From assembly GCF_020740795.1 (NCBI RefSeq), contig NC_067299.1:11543333-11607332 (forward strand): a stretch of 64,000 nt of DNA, given 5' to 3'. Shown piece by piece: positions 59,806 through 64,000 of this stretch. The notes under the pieces are model-generated. The model saw only the letters and a list, made by a program, of their open reading frames with translations. It was not told the DNA's origin and ran no database searches. How positions within the stretch are numbered: position 1 is the first letter of the stretch; every line of letters starts with the position of its first letter. The stretch is from Apus apus (Eukaryota > Chordata > Aves > Apodiformes > Apodidae). The translations under genes were made by a program, and so were the position numbers.

Positions 59806-62680
59806 AAGGTTTTTTTCTTTCCTACTAGATAGAATTTTTGTTTTTAAAACCTGATTTCTATATTGCAAGCCTTCCTTACTGTAGCAGTTACAGACAAAAA
59901 GACACAGATTCCTTCCAAGCAGGGTGAAAACATCACTCTGCTGGGCCTTGCACCAAGCGAGCAGAACAAAAAGAGCAACTTGTAGAAAAATATTTAATAA
60001 ACACAAGACTTCAGTCAGTGCTTTACACCAGTCTGTTGCATTTCTCAACTGAAGAGGTAAAAGGCAATCTGGCAGAGATGCTCTTTCTTAATGAACAATC
60101 CAGGTAACAGCCAGGCTTCAAACCTTTGTATGGACAAGACTCTACACTTCAGTATTGAGAGGTGAGATATTAGGTGAAGAATAAATCAGAATGGCAACCT
60201 GTATGCACATACATCATCCTGTCTTCTTCACCCTGCTCTAATAATTTAAGTTTAATCATCTATATGGAACTGAAATGACATCATTTAAGAACTACTTATT
60301 TAACTGGAAAAGTCAATCAAACGGAGAAACGCTGATAACTTCTTTCTAGCAGTACTGCTGTAGAGAATAGAAAAGTCCTGAGCCATCATAAATAACATCA
60401 AAACCAAGGCTTGCCACCAGCTCTGATGCTTTGGCTGGACGGGAGCAATGGACACTTTAGTGCATTCAGATATAGTCACAGACACAAAGAAAACAGAAGA
60501 ACAAAGAGCTCAGAAAATACTCAAACAACAAGGGACTTGTGCCCTTCAAAGTACCAACTCTGAAAACAACCAAAGGTCAAGGAAAGTGCAGCACCATGAT
60601 GAAATAACAAATGAACATACACTGCCAGTGTGATATCATGGTCAAAAGGTCAAATGTGATCCTCTGACGACAATTTTGACTGAGGAGACTGAAGATCACA
60701 GGAATCACCATGCTGGATCAAAGGAAATCCTTAACATATGTGCAAACTCTGGACTGCCTTGAAGGGTCAAGAAACAGCCAGACTGTCACCAGCCTCTCCA
60801 GGCAACATGATCTCTCCACCAGGACACAGCAAAGCTATAACTCAACATAAAATATTCTTAATTCTCCTTCAAATCTGTGCTAACAAAAACATGTATCAAA
60901 TAAAAAATCCCCAAAGGTGTTAAGAGTCAGTGGCTTTCACCTGGGTTCTACAGGACTTTTCTATGTAAACTTTAGAGAAGCACAGGAATATTCACAATAC
61001 ATCTACAGTTCTTCAGCCCACCTACTTAAATCCATGCTCACACAGATGCTTAACTAGAGTTTATAAGCTATTAAAAATCTCCCAAAGTTCTTAACATGGT
61101 CAACAGAATTAAATAAACATAAGGAAGTTTGTCTTCATGGAAACACCAGGCTGCTCAATACTGGCATTCATCTTGTTTACTCAAAGCAGTAAGTCCACTA
61201 ATAAACACTACTGGTTTCATTTCACCTTTTTTTCCCTCCCTTCATAAATCATGGCACAAGGGTCAGATGACTGCTGTGGAAGAAGAAAAAAACTCCTCCC
61301 AACCACAGACTTCAGGGGAAGCAGAGAGAGCAGTTAGTGTGGATTTGTGCCATACATCTCAAACCAGCCCAATTACTATCACATTAGCTTCCTTTCGTCT
61401 TCAAATGACCATCCACATACATATTCAGCAGGTGAGTAACTCCAAGCAGTAATTCCCTCTCTGTCTCTTCCCAGAAGTGGGGAGGGGTGTCTCAAGCATC
61501 TTAGACCAGCCTGCAAACCACAATCTGCCTAGTTTTGGCATCATTCCTAGAAACATCTGCAATGTTATAGAGTTTAATAAGCCAGGTCTGTGGATGTCAA
61601 GAATGGAGACATCCTCTGGAGAGGCTATTGTACAACTCGACCGCTGGTGGAATTCACTGATGGCTGGAGGCACCAACACTTAGGCAGTATCTTAATATCT
61701 CCCGGTACAACATGTTATGCAATTACCAGTATCTTTGCACCTCTTTATCTCCCAGTTCGTGATACAAATGAACAGAGGCCACCTGATCAGTTTGGTTCTG
61801 TGCAGACAGGAAGGAGATAGCCTGCTTGCCATCAAAAGTCTGAGGAGACATACCACTGTGTCCATGAAGGTCTGGGGTTTGCCAGGGGGAAAAGAAGGGC
61901 TATTTTCTGGCTCCAGTGAAACTTTCATATGACCTTGGGAAAGCGTATGAGAAACCTTATCTGGGAAGGGGGAATAAAAACACTGGATGTTAGACATTTA
62001 GCAGTGGGTCTTTCTTGCCCTCTGGCAGAACCTTTTACTAACAGGAGAATCACATTTAAGAATGTGGTTAGAATAATAAACACTCTGCCACAGACTCCCG
62101 TTATCACACTGTCTGGACCGTGAGACCCTGCTTAAGATCCCATGTTGGGACAGAGGTCAACATGCTTCAAGCAAAGCTCCGTACAAAATTTTAGGACCAC
62201 AGGGTCAAAGAAAATTGTAAATCCCCCAGATGGACAGAAATAGTTGCTCAGGCATCTGCACTGATTTCACCTATACATAGTGCTCATTAGTCCAAGTGAA
62301 CAATTCAGAATCACTGAAACACAGGTCTGTGTAGGGATGAAAAGCCCAAGGTAAAGGGAGGCTGCTTCTAATAACAACCACCATCTGGCATCAAAATCCA
62401 GAAGCAGCAGTTCAGAGAAGGGACTGGTGCAAATGTCTTGACTTCAGTGCTAGGCAATTGAGGAGGCTGGGAAAACTTGGCTGGTAACTTTGACTTTGAT
62501 GTTTCCCTCAGCCTGTTCCACCCAGCATGGAGTCTGCAGGATGGCCAGTAATGCCTTATCCTGCAGGAGGCCTTCAGGGGAAGAAGGATTAGGCAGGAAT
62601 CAATTAATCCTCAAGACAACAGAATCAGGAATGAGTTTACCAGGAATCCAAGAAACAGGCTGGCCTGTAGGCAGTGGAGC
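59806..62680. other. Intronic stretch, nothing recognised
   Basis: A/T-rich. One TCF/LEF consensus at 60,716-60,724. No exon or transposon tail recognised. Confidence 0.5.
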
Positions 62681-62689
62681 CAGTACTTG

Positions 62690-63384
62690 TTGGCATCATG
62701 GGCAGTGGCACTGAGTGCATCCTCAGCAAGTTTGCTGACCACACCAAGCTGGAGAGAAGGGATCCACCCAGGGGGACCTTGACAGGCTGCAGAGGTGGAC
62801 CCATGAAAACCTCATGAAGGCCAAGTGCAAGGTCCTGCACCTGGGTTGGGGCAATTCCAAGCACAAATACAGGGTGGGTGAAAAATGGATTGAGAATATT
62901 GACTGAGCAGAAGGACCTGGGAGTGTTGGTTGATGAAAAGCTCAACATGAGCTGGCAACCCAGAAAGCAACCATGTCCTGGGCTGCACCAAAAGAAGTGT
63001 GGCCAGCGGGTCGAGGGAGGTGATTCTCCCCGTCTTCTCTGCACTCATGAGACCCCACCTGGAGAACCGTGTGCATCTCTGGAGCCCTCAGCACAGGAAG
63101 GACATAGAGCTCTTGGACCAAGTTCAGATCAGAGGACTGGAGAACCTCTGCTATGAAGAGAGGCTGAGGGAATTAGGGTTGTTCAGCCTGGAGAAGAGAA
63201 GGCTCCAGGGAGACCTGAGAGCACCTTCCAGTGCCTGAAGGGGCTCCAGGAAAGCTGGGGAGGGACTTGGGACAAGGGCAGGGAGGGAGAGGACAAGGGG
63301 GAATGGCTTAAAACCGGAAGAGGGGAAATTTAGATTGGGGCTTTTTACCAGGTGTGTAGTGACAGGATGAGGTGCAATGGTTTT
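62690..63384 (+). mobile_element. CR1 LINE ORF2 3' fragment, frameshifted
   Basis: The plus-strand translation carries the end of the CR1 reverse transcriptase in pieces: TECILSKFADHTKL, KDLGVLVDEKLNMSWQ, SREVILPVFSALMRPHLE and LCYEERLRELGLFSLEKRRL. They lie in different frames because of indels and a lost segment. It ends in the left arm of a fold-back hairpin instead of a normal CR1 tail. Confidence 0.93.
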
Positions 63385-63436
63385 CCAGCTTAAAACCATT
63401 GCCCTTCATCCTGTCACTACACACCTGGTAAAAAGC
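63340..63436. repeat. 45-bp near-perfect inverted repeat with 7-nt loop
   Basis: The left arm 63,340-63,384 and right arm 63,392-63,436 are reverse complements with two mismatches. The loop is CCAGCTT. Both arms come from the same internal piece of the CR1 3'UTR (TACCAGGTGTGTAGTGACAG), in opposite orientations. The hairpin sits exactly where a plus-oriented CR1 ends and a minus-oriented CR1 begins. Confidence 0.95.
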
Positions 63437-64000
63437 AGAATCAGCAGAGTTGGAAGGGACCTCTAGAGATCATCTAGTCTAACTCCCCTGCTAAAGCAGG
63501 ATCCCCTAGAGCAGCCAGGGCTGCATCCAGGAGGGTCTTGAATATCTCCAATGACGGGGACTCCACAGCCTCCCTAGGCAGCCTGTTCCAGGGCTCTGTC
63601 ACCCCCACTGTAAAGAAATTTCCCCTCATGTTCAGATGTGTTCCAGTTTATTCCCATTGTCCCTTGTCCTGTTGCTGGGCACTGCTGAAAAGAGCCTGAC
63701 TCCATCCTCCTTGCATTTGCCCTTTAGATATCTATAGACATTAATAAGGTCTTCCCTCAGCCTGCTCTTCTCCAAGCTAAATATTCCCAGCTCTCTCAAC
63801 TTTTCCTCTCAAGAGAGATGCTCCAGCCCTCTGATCATCTTTGTGGCCCTCCCCTGAACTCTCTCCAGCAGTTCCCTGTCTCTCTTGAACTTGGGAGCCC
63901 AGAATTGAACCCAGTATTCCATATGTGGCCTTACCAGGGCAGAGGAGAGGAAAAAGACCACCTCCCTTGACCTTCTGGCCACACCCTTACGCACCCCAGG
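63392..64000 (-). mobile_element. CR1 LINE fragment running off the window
   Basis: Minus orientation. After the hairpin arm the plus strand reads CAGAATCAGCAGAGTTGGAA and GGACCTCTAGAGATCATCTA, then goes back into ORF2. Near 63,809-63,994 the minus strand encodes [20 protein letters not shown] and [18 protein letters not shown] in an open frame. Confidence 0.94.

Larger units (their letters stand above)
39139..64000 (-). other. RNF43: Probable RNF43 intron 2 (runs off the window)
   Basis: Exon 3 has a phase-0 acceptor at 39,138. No upstream coding exon (signal peptide, then the VFAGVAEITP-type segment ending GKLMQ) was found to its right in the window. The mammalian intron here is tens of kilobases long, so the rest of the window is most likely intron 2. 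It holds CR1 fragments, two ancient CR1 copies and a small CpG cluster near 46,000-46,280. No other gene was recognised. Confidence 0.65.

Noticed and set aside
61430-62110. Possible retroviral or LTR sequence
   Set aside because: No paired LTRs, primer binding site or gag/pol motif could be seen.
62878-63238. Plus-strand frames ending in reverse-transcriptase-like sequence
   Set aside because: Parts of a frameshifted CR1 element, not a host gene.
39139-64000. HSF5, the next gene beyond RNF43 in mammals
   Set aside because: No heat-shock-factor DNA-binding exon was found; it is probably beyond RNF43 exon 1, outside the window.

Overview
This window is nuclear DNA from a bird. Two things show it: many fragments of avian CR1 LINEs, whose 3' ends carry the typical repeated ATTCTRTGATTCTRTG tails, and vertebrate genes with canonical GT-AG introns. 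Three genes can be identified from sequence, all on the minus strand, in the order MIR142 - SUPT4H1 - RNF43. Mammals have the same order and orientation (human 17q22). The left neighbour expected from mammals (TSPOAP1) and the right neighbour (HSF5) were looked for and not seen. The species cannot be fixed from this window.

Layout. 1-4,100: no recognisable gene. 4,595-4,682: the miR-142 hairpin, with both mature arms identical to the known vertebrate sequences and a candidate poly(A) signal 460 nt downstream. 4,890-5,700: a degenerate ~60-bp minisatellite just upstream of the microRNA. 6,580-6,945: a long GAAA microsatellite. 10,480-10,830: a CpG island with no visible gene. 16,040-18,600: SUPT4H1 (transcription elongation factor SPT4), five exons assembled completely to 117 aa, with a CpG-island promoter and a very G-rich minisatellite directly upstream (18,645-19,015). 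21,930-39,138: the 3' two thirds of RNF43, the transmembrane RING E3 ligase that removes Frizzled receptors. Eight coding exons (human exons 3-10) join in frame across canonical splice sites. The N-terminal coding exon was not found and probably lies beyond the right edge, which would make 39,139-64,000 RNF43 intron 2.

The three genes do different jobs: a haematopoietic microRNA, a general Pol II elongation factor (the SPT4 subunit of DSIF) and a Wnt feedback inhibitor. They are linked by conserved synteny, not by a shared pathway. The rest is mostly introns and CR1 remnants. These include old, deeply diverged CR1 copies (41.55-42.46 kb and 56.2-57.5 kb), several head-to-head inverted CR1 pairs, and one near-perfect 45-bp fold-back hairpin between two CR1 copies at 63.34-63.44 kb. 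No new protein-coding system was found. The best leads are non-coding: repeats and CpG islands placed around the miR-142 and SUPT4H1 promoters, TCF/LEF sites in RNF43, and inverted CR1 pairs in RNF43 introns.
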